DNA from: Neglectibacter timonensis | GTDB taxonomy: Bacteria > Bacillota > Clostridia > Oscillospirales > Acutalibacteraceae | NCBI RefSeq assembly: GCF_900048895.1 | Contig: NZ_LT160638.1 | Location: 1-64,000, forward strand | Length of the DNA: 64,000 nucleotides | Reading direction: 5' to 3' | Part shown: positions 52,594-62,021 of the stretch, in pieces | How the letters are laid out: each line of letters opens with the position of its first letter | Numbering within the stretch: the first letter of the stretch is position 1 | Translations under genes and position numbers: made by a program | Notes under the pieces: model-generated | The model's input: only the letters and a program-made list of their open reading frames with translations | Database searches by the model: none | What the model was told of the DNA's origin: nothing

Positions 52594-53463
52594 TCAGACC
52601 CCGGCGGCGCCGGCGTGTACTGCGAGCACCACACGGTCCAGGCCGGCCCAGTCCTGGCAGACACGTATGTTTTCCAAAGGATGGGCAGAAAAAATAGTGC
52701 ATACCTGTTCCGCCTGCGTTTCACCGATCTCCACAGCCAGAAGACCGCCCGGTTTCAGCAAAGGGACCCAATGCTCAGCAATGGCCCGATAGAAGAGGAG
52801 GCCGTCCTCGCCGCCGTCCAGGGCCATGGCGGGCTCCCGGAGGACCTCCGGCTGGAGCTGGGAAAGCTCTTCCCGCTCAATATAGGGAGGGTTGGAGGCA
52901 ATGAAATCCAAAGCGCCGTGGGAGAATCGTAGAGTGGTGTCCGGGAGCAGGACGTCCGCCTTCTGTACCTGGACATGATACTGCGGGTAGGCATCCAGGT
53001 TTCTTTTCAGAAAAGAGAGGGCAGTTGGAGAGAGCTCCAGACAGAGCGCCTCTGTGTCCGGAAGCAGGGAGCACAGGCCCAAAGCCACAGCGCCGGTGCC
53101 GGCACACAAATCCAGGCCTCGGGGGGCAGGGACGCCCCGGAGCCCCGCTGCCAGTTCCTCCACGAGAACGGCGGTGTCCTCCCTGGGAATCAGAACCCCT
53201 TCTCCCACCTGCAGCGTCAGGCCCATGAACTCCCATTGGCCCAGCAGATATTGAAGGGGCCGCCGGGCAGCCCGCTCTTTGACGGCGCGGCAAAAGGCGG
53301 CCGCAGCTTCTGATGGGGGCGTCCTGTTCCCATACAGTGCGATCCCGGCCCGGTCCAGGCCAAAGAAATGGGCGCTGAGTTCTCCCGCGTCGAAGTCTGG
53401 AGAATCAAGCCCCGCGTCTTCCAATATACGCCGTGCCTGACGGTACAGCTCCTGTACCGTCAC
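52594..53463 (-). CDS. prmC: Release factor glutamine methyltransferase PrmC
   Basis: A 289-aa enzyme that methylates the GGQ Gln of release factors 1 and 2. The helical N-terminal domain is followed by PLQYLLGQWEFMGL, the SAM site LDLCAGTGAVALGL and the catalytic NPPY (FIASNPPYIEREEL). GTG start overlaps the yqhQ stop (GTGA), an order seen in many Firmicutes near prfA. Confidence 0.94.
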   Translation of the reverse strand: MTVQELYRQARRILEDAGLDSPDFDAGELSAHFFGLDRAGIALYGNRTPPSEAAAAFCRAVKERAARRPLQYLLGQWEFMGLTLQVGEGVLIPREDTAVLVEELAAGLRGVPAPRGLDLCAGTGAVALGLCSLLPDTEALCLELSPTALSFLKRNLDAYPQYHVQVQKADVLLPDTTLRFSHGALDFIASNPPYIEREELSQLQPEVLREPAMALDGGEDGLLFYRAIAEHWVPLLKPGGLLAVEIGETQAEQVCTIFSAHPLENIRVCQDWAGLDRVVLAVHAGAAGV

Positions 53464-54398
53464 CGGATGAGATCCTCGCCGTTTTCAGGGATGACGGCCT
53501 CCATGGCGGCAATGGCCGCCTCAATCATCTTGTCGTCCGGCTCTTTTACCGTGATGCGCTGTACCCACAGGCCCGGCGCCGTGATGATACGGGACAGGAG
53601 ATTGTCGTGGCGGGCGCAGGCCTTTTGGAGCTCATAGCCGATATTCATAATCACCGGGATGCACAGCAGCTTGGCAAAGGTGCGAAGAAAGGGGTTGGAA
53701 AAGGGGATGAAAAAGCCCACGATGACGCCCAGCAGCAGCATGAGAATCAGAAAGCTGGTTCCGCAGCGGGGATGAAAGCGGCCCTGCAGCCGCACATTTT
53801 CCACAGTAAGGGGCAGGTCGTTTTCATAACAGAAAATGGTCTTGTGCTCCGCGCCATGATATTGAAAGGTACGTTTGATATCGGGGACCAAGGAGACCAG
53901 CAGCACATAGCCGAGAAAGATGGCGATGCGCAGCACCCCTTCGAAGAGGGACCGCCAGCCGGAGATATCGGAGGCAACGGCGTCCTGAAGCAGGTTAAAA
54001 AGCACAGTGGGCAGGAAGAAGAACAGTAAAATGGCCAGCCCGACGCCCAGAATGGAGCCGACGGTCATAATGACGCCGGTGAGCTTGTCCCCCAGATGCT
54101 CTGTAAGCCATTTGTCCACACCGGTCAATTCCTCTTCCTCTTCGCCGTCTGTCAGTTTGTCGGCGGACAGGGAAAGTGCCTTATAGCCCAGGCGGAAGGA
54201 ATCGATGAGGGAAAAAATGCCGCGGATAAAAGGCTTGCCCAACAGGGGATATTTCTTGGTAAGCCGCTGCTCTTCAATGTCCTCTGTGGTGATCGTCCCG
54301 TTTTCATCGCAGAACGCAGCGGCGGTGCGGGTAGGACCCACCATCATGATGCCCTCCATCAGGGCCTGACCGCCGATCGTCGTAATTTTCTTTGCCAT
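53460..54398 (-). CDS. yqhQ: YqhQ-like DUF1385 membrane protein
   Basis: A 312-aa protein beginning GGQALMEGIMMVGP, the DUF1385 signature. It has about four or five membrane helices, YHGAEHKTIFCYE and a conserved RFHPRCGTSF block that suggests metal or cofactor binding. Function is not established. Coupled to prmC by overlap. It lies 7 bp after the histidine-kinase gene. Confidence 0.88.
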   Translation of the reverse strand: MAKKITTIGGQALMEGIMMVGPTRTAAAFCDENGTITTEDIEEQRLTKKYPLLGKPFIRGIFSLIDSFRLGYKALSLSADKLTDGEEEEELTGVDKWLTEHLGDKLTGVIMTVGSILGVGLAILLFFFLPTVLFNLLQDAVASDISGWRSLFEGVLRIAIFLGYVLLVSLVPDIKRTFQYHGAEHKTIFCYENDLPLTVENVRLQGRFHPRCGTSFLILMLLLGVIVGFFIPFSNPFLRTFAKLLCIPVIMNIGYELQKACARHDNLLSRIITAPGLWVQRITVKEPDDKMIEAAIAAMEAVIPENGEDLIR

Positions 54399-54405
54399 TC
54401 GCTTC

Positions 54406-55875
54406 TTAGTTCCTTTCCTGTATTTGTTTCAAAATTTCCTGGGTTTTCACCAGGCTTGGTTTTTCCTCCAGGGTTCGGCAGGTGGGCAGAGAGATGGTGA
54501 CTGTGGTACCCACGCCTTCCCGGCTCTCCACAGTGAGGCTGCCGCCGTGCAGCACGGAAATTTCATCCGCAACGGCCAGGCCGATGCCGGAACCCCGTAC
54601 CAGTTGGTTTGCCTTATAGAATTTCTTCTTCACATTGGGCAGGTGCTCTGCCGGAATGCCGCAGCCGGTATCACGGATTACCACCTGAATGAAGCCGTCT
54701 GCTTCCTTGGGGGAAACGGTAATCGTACCGCCCTCCCCGGTATATTTCAAAGCATTGTCAATGATGTTGACAAATACCTGCCGCAGCCTATCTACGTCGC
54801 CGTAGACAGGGGACAAAACTGTGTTTTCCTCATAGTTCAGCTGCTTGTGCTCCGTGCGCGCACGGTCCGTAAACATATAGACCGCTTCATCCAATTCAGC
54901 CAGAATGTCGATTTTTGAAACCATCAGCCGCAGGCGGCCGCTCTGCAGACGGGAGAAGTCCAGCAGTTCTTCAACCAGGCCGGAAAGTCGCTCCGACTCC
55001 CGGATAATCACGGATATGCCCTTTTCCGCGGTTACGGGATCTGCGCCGTCGTGCAGGGTTTCGGCCCAGCCCTTGATGGCGGTAAGCGGGGTGCGCAGCT
55101 CATGGGATACGGAGGAGATGAAATCATTCTTCATGCGCTCGGTGGCGCCCAGCTCAGAGGCCATGTCGTTGATGGCTTCGCAGAGCTGGCCGATCTCGTC
55201 GTCCTTGCTCTTTTCAATGCGCACCTCAAAATCGCCCTGTGCAATCTGTTTGGCGGTAGCGCTCATCTGGCGGATGGGCGTCACAATGGAACGGATGAAA
55301 TACATGCCGGAAAAGGTGATCAGCAGCATAATAAAAAGCCCTACCGCCACCAGGGTGAGAATGACAACAGTGGTCTGCTGGTCCGCCCGGTCCATGGATA
55401 CCATATACCGGATGGAGCCGATCAGGCTGCCGGAGGAATCCCGCACCACGCGGGTGATGGCCATCACCTTTTCCCCTGTGTTCAGCCTGCCGATCCATTT
55501 GCCGGAATTGTTTTCGCTCTTCAGGGCCACGTTGTAATCCGGCATGGACTGAGTCTGGTCCGGCGCAAAGCCGGTGGAGGTGATGTATACCTTGCCGTTC
55601 TTGCTGAGAGCCATAATCTCTATCTTGTTCTTATCCCGGAAATTTTCAATGTAGTCCCGTGTGATGGCGGTAAATTCCGAGGCGTTGTGCCCGCCGGAAC
55701 TGCCGGAGAGCATGTTCAGCAGCTCATCCACACGGCCTGTCAGCACCAGTTCGATACCGTTATAGGCAGAGCTCTGTACCATCAGGGACAGAGTGACGAT
55801 GGAAACAGTGAGGATGACAAAAACGATGCCGATGGTGTTGATGAACCAACGGCGGGAAATTCCTTTTCGGATCAC
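54406..55875 (-). CDS. HAMP sensor histidine kinase
   Basis: A 489-aa kinase. Membrane helix 1 (about 12-34), an extracytoplasmic sensor domain (about 35-163), helix 2 (about 165-188), a HAMP domain, then the phospho-acceptor SSVSHELRTPLTAIKGW and the ATPase N, G1 and G2 boxes (NIIDNALKYTGEGG, IRDTGCGIPAEHL, GSGIGLAVA). GTG at 55875 has AAAGGAGG 7 bases upstream. It pairs with the response regulator 110 bp upstream. Confidence 0.92.
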   Translation of the reverse strand: MIRKGISRRWFINTIGIVFVILTVSIVTLSLMVQSSAYNGIELVLTGRVDELLNMLSGSSGGHNASEFTAITRDYIENFRDKNKIEIMALSKNGKVYITSTGFAPDQTQSMPDYNVALKSENNSGKWIGRLNTGEKVMAITRVVRDSSGSLIGSIRYMVSMDRADQQTTVVILTLVAVGLFIMLLITFSGMYFIRSIVTPIRQMSATAKQIAQGDFEVRIEKSKDDEIGQLCEAINDMASELGATERMKNDFISSVSHELRTPLTAIKGWAETLHDGADPVTAEKGISVIIRESERLSGLVEELLDFSRLQSGRLRLMVSKIDILAELDEAVYMFTDRARTEHKQLNYEENTVLSPVYGDVDRLRQVFVNIIDNALKYTGEGGTITVSPKEADGFIQVVIRDTGCGIPAEHLPNVKKKFYKANQLVRGSGIGLAVADEISVLHGGSLTVESREGVGTTVTISLPTCRTLEEKPSLVKTQEILKQIQERN

Positions 55876-55985
55876 GGACAGGCCTCCTTTCCGCCGGATA
55901 GTGCCAGCCTGCATGCAGCTGCTTGAAAAAGGGGACGGTACAGAACGCCGGGCAAACGCCGGCCCACGATTTGCTCAGTGGCTGC

Positions 55986-56690
55986 CTAGACTTCCCAGCG
56001 GTAGCCGAGCCCCCAGACCGTGACGATATGCCGGGGGTTGGAGGGCTCATCCTCCACTTTCATGCGCAGACGGCGGATATTGACATCCACGATTTTTTCC
56101 TCCCCCACATACCCCGCGCCCCAGACGTGCTTCAGGATATCGCCCCTGCTCAGGGCTACGCCGGGGTTTGAAAAGAAATATTCCATGATCTGAAACTCCA
56201 CCTGGGTGAGCTCCACAAGTTTTCCGGACTTCAGGAAGGAACGGTTGCGCAGGTTGAGGGCAAACTCGCCGGAGAGCAGCTCATCCCGGAGATTGTTCTC
56301 GCTCTTCTCCGCAGCCAAAGCCACCCGCCGGTACACCGCGTCCACCCGGGCCACCAGCTCAGAAGGAGAGAAGGGCTTGGTCACATAGTCGTCTGCGCCC
56401 ATCATCAGACCGCTGACCTTGTCCATCTCCTGGGTTCTGGCGCTGAGGAGGATGATTCCGATAGAACTGTTTTTCCTGCGCAGTTCCTTGCATACGGCCA
56501 GGCCGTCCATGGCGCCGGGCATCATGATGTCCAGTACGGCCACGTCAAAATCACCGTTCTCCCGCTCGTAGAGCGCCATGGCTTCGTCGCCGCTGGCTGC
56601 CTCGAAGGCGTGATAGCCGGCCCGCTCCAAATTAATGACCACAAATTCCCGGATGTTCTGTTCGTCTTCTGCAACCAATATTTTTTTCAT
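55986..56690 (-). CDS. OmpR family response regulator
   Basis: A 234-aa regulator. The receiver domain has the acidic pocket AEDEQ, phospho-acceptor Asp in VAVLDIMMPG and Lys in YVTKPFSP. The winged-helix DNA-binding domain includes LTQVEFQIMEYFFSNPG and VDVNIRRLRMKVE. Cognate partner of the downstream kinase. ATG at 56690 follows AAAGGAC. The upstream gene encodes an FG-GAP lipoprotein that could be its sensor partner or target. Confidence 0.93.
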   Translation of the reverse strand: MKKILVAEDEQNIREFVVINLERAGYHAFEAASGDEAMALYERENGDFDVAVLDIMMPGAMDGLAVCKELRRKNSSIGIILLSARTQEMDKVSGLMMGADDYVTKPFSPSELVARVDAVYRRVALAAEKSENNLRDELLSGEFALNLRNRSFLKSGKLVELTQVEFQIMEYFFSNPGVALSRGDILKHVWGAGYVGEEKIVDVNIRRLRMKVEDEPSNPRHIVTVWGLGYRWEV

Positions 56691-56723
56691 TGTATCGTCC
56701 TTTCCGGCCGACTGCGGCACAGA

Positions 56724-58100
56724 TTATTCCGAAATCAGTCTGAAATTCTGTTTGACCCGGTCAATGGCGTAAGAATATTTGGCGTCTGAAGTGAGTACCT
56801 GGATGCCGTAAACCAGGTCGCTCTGCAATGCCAGCAGTTCGTATCCGCTGGTCTGGCCGCGGCTGTCCCAGGCGGACTGGGTGAATACCCGGATGCTGAA
56901 CAGCGGAGCGCCCAAAAGCGGCATTTCCCCATCCTTGCCCGGAATAACTTCGGTGTAGGTAACGGTGCGTTTCGCCACATCGTTTGATGCGGAAATTTTT
57001 CCCTTGAGTCCGTAGGGAAGTTCAAACCAGTAGTTTTCCACGGGGTTCATTAGGGCGCTCAAAACGGAACGAGCCCCGTCCTTTTCGTCATAGACGCTCC
57101 AGGCCACCAGAAAACTGGTGAAATCCGGAGTGACAGAGTCGGCTATCCCAGGCAGAAGCGTTGTGACGGGAATCTCCACAACGCCGTCCCCGTTGATGTC
57201 CCTTGAGAGAAATGGGGCGGCGGCGGGCCGGGAAAAAGGATTTTGATAGGTTTCGGAATTGACACCTGAAGGCAGGTTTACCAGCCTCCCCCGGACTGGG
57301 TCGATCACGAAGATCTGGGTGGTCATGCTGCCGTCCGCCTTGACGCCGTCCAGAACGATGCCGCTGAGCTCGGGATACAGCCTGCCAAAGGTGACGGCTG
57401 AATAACTGGTGATGGAATTGTCCGCATCCGCAGAGAAAATTTCCTGAATGGCGCCGTCCCGGTAGGCATAGACCCGCCCCTTCGCGGGGAGCGCTTCACC
57501 GCCCTCCTCGGTTGGAGCTACATATTTGTCGGCGGTGAACAGCTCGTCCACCCCGTCATCGTCAAAATCCGTCACGGTCATCTCGCCGTAGGAACCGAGA
57601 GTGTACTCGGTGATATCCCCGGCGTCGTCGTAAAGATAGGCGCAGACCTGTGCAGTGCGGCCCGTCACCCCGGAGGTGCTGCCCCAGCCGATCAGCACGT
57701 CGGACCGGCCGTCCCCGTTCAAATCCCCGAAGCAGACACGGTCCACCTGTGTTGCCGGATTTCGGGCGGTGAAGACGGTTTTCCAGACGTCTTCCTCCGA
57801 TTTCACCAGAAACTGTACCTCTACGCTGTCGTCCTCCAGGGCACAGAAGCCGATGGCGTCTTCCCGGCCGTCTCCGGTGAAATCCCGCATGATAATGGCC
57901 GAGCGGTATTCACCGGACTTGGGGTAAATGAAAGTGATGTCCTGGCGGCTTCCCTGCAGAAGCTTATGAATGCTCTGCTGGTCTATGTTGGATTTGGGTG
58001 GGGACATGAGCGCCTGTGCGTCGAACATGACAAAGCTGCAGCCTGAAAGCACAGCGCACAGAAACAGTGCGGCAAGCAGCGCGGATATCCTTTTGAGCAC
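56724..58100 (-). CDS. FG-GAP/VCBS-repeat lipoprotein
   Basis: A 458-aa lipoprotein (lipobox VLSGCS). Four DxDxDG-type calcium loops lie in FG-GAP-like propeller repeats: DFTGDGREDAIGF, DLNGDGRSDVLIG, DFDDDGVDELF and DINGDGVVEIP. This suggests a calcium-stabilised beta-propeller outside the membrane. GTG start with GGGGGAG 5 bases upstream. It precedes the two-component genes by 33 bp, so it probably belongs to their operon. Function unknown. Confidence 0.82.
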   Translation of the reverse strand: MLKRISALLAALFLCAVLSGCSFVMFDAQALMSPPKSNIDQQSIHKLLQGSRQDITFIYPKSGEYRSAIIMRDFTGDGREDAIGFCALEDDSVEVQFLVKSEEDVWKTVFTARNPATQVDRVCFGDLNGDGRSDVLIGWGSTSGVTGRTAQVCAYLYDDAGDITEYTLGSYGEMTVTDFDDDGVDELFTADKYVAPTEEGGEALPAKGRVYAYRDGAIQEIFSADADNSITSYSAVTFGRLYPELSGIVLDGVKADGSMTTQIFVIDPVRGRLVNLPSGVNSETYQNPFSRPAAAPFLSRDINGDGVVEIPVTTLLPGIADSVTPDFTSFLVAWSVYDEKDGARSVLSALMNPVENYWFELPYGLKGKISASNDVAKRTVTYTEVIPGKDGEMPLLGAPLFSIRVFTQSAWDSRGQTSGYELLALQSDLVYGIQVLTSDAKYSYAIDRVKQNFRLISE

Positions 58101-58298
58101 AGAACTCCCCCTTTTTTATTTGCAGGTTTCAGCCAGAAGCACGGGAAATATCTACGAAACAGTATAGCATATTCCCGGCTAAAAATCATTAACAACTTCT
58201 CAAACTTTCTTTTGAGCCGGGCGGCTGTCTGAAGAAGGAAATATACGCGCCGCAGGAAAGGCTTAAAAACTCTGGGAGAAGGGAGAAAATACACGGCC

Positions 58299-58327
58299 TT
58301 GACAAGGCGGGAAGGGAAGGTTAGAAT
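58299..58327 (+). promoter_or_regulatory. Promoter of rsmE
   Basis: TTGACA (58299-58304), 17 bp, TAGAAT (58322-58327), about 38 bp before the rsmE start. Confidence 0.75.
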
Positions 58328-58365
58328 ACCAGAGAAAAGCATCAGAAAACGGGAGGGGGCGCAGG

Positions 58366-59100
58366 ATGCCGCGTTTTTTTGTGAAGGGGAAACCTTCAGG
58401 AGAATATTGGATCGGCGGAGAGGATGGGCGGCATATTACCCGTTCGCTGCGGATGAAGCCGGGAGAGCGCCTCACGCTTTGCGACGGAGGGGGTTACGAT
58501 TATCTCTGTACTCTTCTGCACTGCGGCGAGGAGGGGGCGCTTGTCACGGTGGAAGAAAGCCGGAAGACGGCCAGCGAGCCGGAGACCAGGGTGACCGTGT
58601 GTCAATGCCTGCCCAAATCGGATAAACTGGAGACTGTGGTGCAGAAGGCGGTGGAGTTGGGAGCCTGGGAGATCCAGCCGGTAGAGAGTTCCCGCTGTGT
58701 GGTGAAGCTGGACGGCAGAACGGCGGAAAAAAAAGTGGCCCGTCTGCAGAAGATAGCGCTGGAAGCGGCCAAACAGAGCGGAAGGGGGATTGTCCCCCAA
58801 GTGCTGCAGCCGGTTCCGCTGCGCAGGGCGTTGGAGAACGCCGCCCGGGAGGGAGAGCTTCTTTTTTTCTATGAAGAAGGCACGGAAAGCCTTCGGGAAG
58901 CACTGAAAAATACAGGGGAAAGGCTGTTCCTCTTTGTGGGCCCAGAGGGCGGCTTTTCTCGGGAGGAAGCGGAGCTGGCGGCCTCTTTTGGGGCAAAGCT
59001 GCTGACGCTCGGCCCGCGTATCCTGCGTACGGAAACGGCGCCTGTAGCGGCGCTCGCAGCGATATTTTACGAGAAGGGCGACATGGAAATTTCCAGGTGA
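58366..59100 (+). CDS. rsmE: 16S rRNA m3U1498 methyltransferase
   Basis: A 244-aa SPOUT enzyme. The N-terminal PUA-like domain starts MPRFFV. Motifs LPKSDKLETVVQKAVELGAW, FVGPEGGFSREEAELA and LGPRILRTETAPVAAL form the knotted SAM site that methylates N3 of U1498 in 16S rRNA. A GGGAGGGGG ribosome site precedes the ATG. Confidence 0.95.
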   Translation: MPRFFVKGKPSGEYWIGGEDGRHITRSLRMKPGERLTLCDGGGYDYLCTLLHCGEEGALVTVEESRKTASEPETRVTVCQCLPKSDKLETVVQKAVELGAWEIQPVESSRCVVKLDGRTAEKKVARLQKIALEAAKQSGRGIVPQVLQPVPLRRALENAAREGELLFFYEEGTESLREALKNTGERLFLFVGPEGGFSREEAELAASFGAKLLTLGPRILRTETAPVAALAAIFYEKGDMEISR

Positions 59101-59169
59101 GCGCGGGATCATCCTTTATGATGACCAAGACGGGGCGCAGAGTGGAAACAGGAAAGGTGGAGCGTAGGA

Positions 59170-59898
59170 ATGAGGAAAAATGTACTCATAACGGGGGCTT
59201 CCGGTGGGATCGGTTCCGCGCTGGCGCTGGCGTTTGCAGAGAGAGGCTACGGAGTGGCAATGCAGTATCACAGCAGGGAACAGGCGGCCCGGGAAACTGC
59301 GGAGCGGATCTGCTCTGGGGGAGGCACGGCGGAGATCTTCAGTGCGGACATCTCCCGTGAGGATGAGGTGGAAGCCCTGTTTGACGCGGCGGAAAGCAGG
59401 CTGGGATTTCTGGGGGTGCTGGTGAATAACGCCGCCATCTCCCAGAAGGGGCTTTTTACAGACCTCACGCTGGAGGAGTGGAACCGAATTTTTGCGGTCA
59501 ACTGCACAGGCGCGTTTCTCTGTTCCCGCCGGGTTTTGCCGGAAATGATCCGCAGAAAAGAGGGCTGCATTCTCAATATCAGCTCCATGTGGGGACAGGT
59601 AGGGGCTTCCTGCGAGGCGGCCTATTCCGCCTCGAAAGCGGCGCTGATCGGCCTGACCCAGGCCCTGGCCAAGGAAGAGGGGCCTTCGGGAATCCGGGTG
59701 AATTGTATTGCTCCCGGCGTGATAGGCACGGCGATGAACGCAGACCTCAGTGAAGAGGACTGGGCGGCGCTCAGGGAGGAAACGCCTCTTGGACGTATCG
59801 GAACGCCCGAAGAGGTAGCACAGGCGGCCTTGCTGCTGGCGGAGAACCGCTTCATTACCGGTCAAACGCTGGGTGTCAACGGAGGGTTTGTCATTTGA
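59170..59898 (+). CDS. SDR reductase, YmfI-like
   Basis: A 242-aa short-chain dehydrogenase. TGASGGIGSALA binds NAD(P)H; VLVNNAAISQKG, the Ser of NISSMWGQVGA, and AYSASKAALIG (Tyr and Lys) form the active site. It resembles FabG, but the SMWGQVGASCEAAYS stretch recalls the YmfI branch described as the reductase acting on 5-aminopentanone-modified EF-P. Which of the two it is cannot be settled from sequence alone. A true fabG is found later in the window. The stop codon lies inside a terminator stem. Confidence 0.8.
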   Translation: MRKNVLITGASGGIGSALALAFAERGYGVAMQYHSREQAARETAERICSGGGTAEIFSADISREDEVEALFDAAESRLGFLGVLVNNAAISQKGLFTDLTLEEWNRIFAVNCTGAFLCSRRVLPEMIRRKEGCILNISSMWGQVGASCEAAYSASKAALIGLTQALAKEEGPSGIRVNCIAPGVIGTAMNADLSEEDWAALREETPLGRIGTPEEVAQAALLLAENRFITGQTLGVNGGFVI

Positions 59899-59911
59899 CA
59901 AATCCTCCCTT
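59881..59911 (+). terminator. Terminator overlapping the SDR stop codon
   Basis: Stem of 13 bp with one G-U pair (59881-59893 with 59896-59908) and a 2-nt loop, then a weak T-rich stretch. Confidence 0.6.
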
Positions 59912-60093
59912 ATCTTATAAAATAATAGGGTTAGAATTTTCCCGGAAGAAGTCTCTGAAAACCCGGTCGAACCAGACGGAAGAGCGTCGAAACGAAACGA
60001 AGCGTGACTGCAGTTTCAGCGGCGGCTCTGCCGGAGCCTTCATGAGTTCGGGATTTTTCGATCACATTAAGACGGAAAGAGGAACAAACAACC

Positions 60094-61050
60094 ATGAGCT
60101 TTCAGATATTGGGCACGGGCAGCTTTACGCCGGAAAGGGTGGTGGAAAACGAAGAGCTTTCCAATTATGTGGAGACCTCGGATGAATGGATCACCAAGCG
60201 AATCGGCGTGAAACAGAGGCATGTCTGCACGACGGAAACCACGGCGGATATGGGGGAGCAGGCAGCAAGAAGGGCGTTGGAAAATGCCGGTGTGAGGGCG
60301 GAGGAGCTGGATCTCATTATCGGCGCCACTATCAGCGCCGACACCATCTCTCCGGGGCTTGCGGGAATGGTGCAGAACCGTATCGGCGCGCACTGCCCCG
60401 CGTTCGACATCAACGTGGCCTGTCCGGGTTTTTTGTTCGCTTTGGATACGGCGGCAGGTTTCTTTGAGAGAAAGACAGTGAAAAAGGTTTTGGTGGTCAG
60501 TTCGGAACGCATGAGCGGACTAGTGGATTGGACAGACCGGGGAACCTGCTGCATTTTCGGCGACGGCTCTGGCGCGGCGGTGCTGGGCGAGGGTGACAGC
60601 TACCTGGCTTCTGAGCTGCACACCAAGGGAGGCGAGGATGTGATCGCCATTCCCACCTGGTGGAACAATTCCCCGTTCTATCAAAAGGAACTGAGAAAAA
60701 ATTGTGTCTTTATGCAGGGCCAGGAGACTTATAAATTTGCCGTTACGGCCATGCCTGCGGACATCAAGGCAGTGTTGGAGAAGGCGGGGCTCCGGGGCGA
60801 AGACGTTTCCATTGTCATTCCCCACCAGGCCAATTACCGCATCATCAATGAAGCGAGAAAGCGCCTGCCTGAAATCGACCCCGAAAAATTCTGCGTCAAC
60901 ATTGACCGGTACGGCAATACGTCGGCAGCCAGCGTGCCCATTCTGCTGGACGAGATGAACCGGGCGGGAAAGCTCCGGCGGGGTGATATTGTGGTACTAG
61001 CGGCTTTTGGCGGCGGGCTTTCCAACGCCGCCTGTGTACTCCGCTGGTAA
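60094..61050 (+). CDS. fabH: 3-oxoacyl-ACP synthase III
   Basis: A 318-aa enzyme that condenses acetyl-CoA (or another starter) with malonyl-ACP to begin fatty-acid synthesis. The catalytic triad is Cys110 (NVACPGFLFAL), His244 (IPHQANYRI) and Asn275 (RYGNTSAAS). The residue after the Cys is Pro, where Ser or Ala is usual. AAAGAGG lies about 11 bases before the ATG. First gene of the fatty-acid operon; a 185-bp gap upstream has only a weak promoter and no FapR-type palindrome that I can see. Confidence 0.94.
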   Translation: MSFQILGTGSFTPERVVENEELSNYVETSDEWITKRIGVKQRHVCTTETTADMGEQAARRALENAGVRAEELDLIIGATISADTISPGLAGMVQNRIGAHCPAFDINVACPGFLFALDTAAGFFERKTVKKVLVVSSERMSGLVDWTDRGTCCIFGDGSGAAVLGEGDSYLASELHTKGGEDVIAIPTWWNNSPFYQKELRKNCVFMQGQETYKFAVTAMPADIKAVLEKAGLRGEDVSIVIPHQANYRIINEARKRLPEIDPEKFCVNIDRYGNTSAASVPILLDEMNRAGKLRRGDIVVLAAFGGGLSNAACVLRW

Positions 61051-61076
61051 GCGGCTGAGAAAGGATGAACTGAATT

Positions 61077-62021
61077 ATGATAAAAACGCCTCTATGCGAC
61101 CTTTTGGGCATTGAATATCCCATCTTCCAGGGAGGGATGGCCTGGATTTCGGACGGCAAGCTGGCGGCTGCCGTGTCCAACGGAGGAGGCCTGGGGATTA
61201 TCTCCGCCATGAATGCCGATGCCGAATATCTCAAAAAGCAGATAGACCTGGCCAGAAGCCTGACGGACAAGCCTTTCGGCGTCAACATCATGCTGATGTC
61301 CCCCTTTGCCGAAGAGGTGGCAAAGCTGACGGCGGAGGAAAAGGTTTCCGTGGTTACAACCGGAGCGGGAAATCCTTCCCGTTTTATGCCCATGTGGCTG
61401 GAGGCGGGCATCAAGGTGATTCCCGTGGTGGCCTCTGTGGGAATGGCGAAGCTGGTGACAAAAGCGGGCGCCGCGGCGGTGATCGCCGAGGGCGGAGAAT
61501 CCGGAGGGCATGTGGGGGATCTCACTACCATGGTGCTGGTGCCCCAGGTGTGCAACGCCACGGATCTGCCGGTTTTAGCAGCGGGCGGCATCGGAGACGG
61601 CCGGGGCGTTGCGGCGGCTTTCCTGCTGGGCGCCGTGGGCGTGCAGGTGGGAACCCGGTTTCTGGTGGCCGAGGAATGCGGCGTTCACCCCAACTATAAG
61701 AAAAAGGTGCTGAAAGCCAACGATATTGCTACGATGGTCACCGGCAAACGGCTGGGGCATCCGGTGAGGCAGATCAAAAACCAATTCGCCAAGGAGTATG
61801 CCAAGGCGGAATACAGTTCAATTTCCGATGAGGAGCTGGAAAAGCTGGGCGGCGGCGCGCTGTACCGTGCGGCTGTGGAGGGGGACGAAAAGACCGGCGA
61901 TTTTCTGGCAGGCCAGATTTCCGGCATGATCCATAAGGAACAGCCTGCGGCAGAGATCATCCGGGAGATGTTTGAGGGTGCGGAGGAAGTCCTGAAAGGA
62001 GCGGGAAAATGGGTAAAATAG
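61077..62021 (+). CDS. fabK: Enoyl-ACP reductase II (FMN-dependent)
   Basis: A 314-aa TIM-barrel flavoprotein. GIEYPIFQGGMAWI starts the barrel; GAGNPS, EGGESGGHVG and GVQVGTRFLVAEECG form the FMN and substrate site. FabK does the last reduction of the elongation cycle and replaces FabI, typically giving triclosan tolerance. No acpP gene lies between fabH and fabK, where it often occurs. Confidence 0.94.
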   Translation: MIKTPLCDLLGIEYPIFQGGMAWISDGKLAAAVSNGGGLGIISAMNADAEYLKKQIDLARSLTDKPFGVNIMLMSPFAEEVAKLTAEEKVSVVTTGAGNPSRFMPMWLEAGIKVIPVVASVGMAKLVTKAGAAAVIAEGGESGGHVGDLTTMVLVPQVCNATDLPVLAAGGIGDGRGVAAAFLLGAVGVQVGTRFLVAEECGVHPNYKKKVLKANDIATMVTGKRLGHPVRQIKNQFAKEYAKAEYSSISDEELEKLGGGALYRAAVEGDEKTGDFLAGQISGMIHKEQPAAEIIREMFEGAEEVLKGAGKWVK

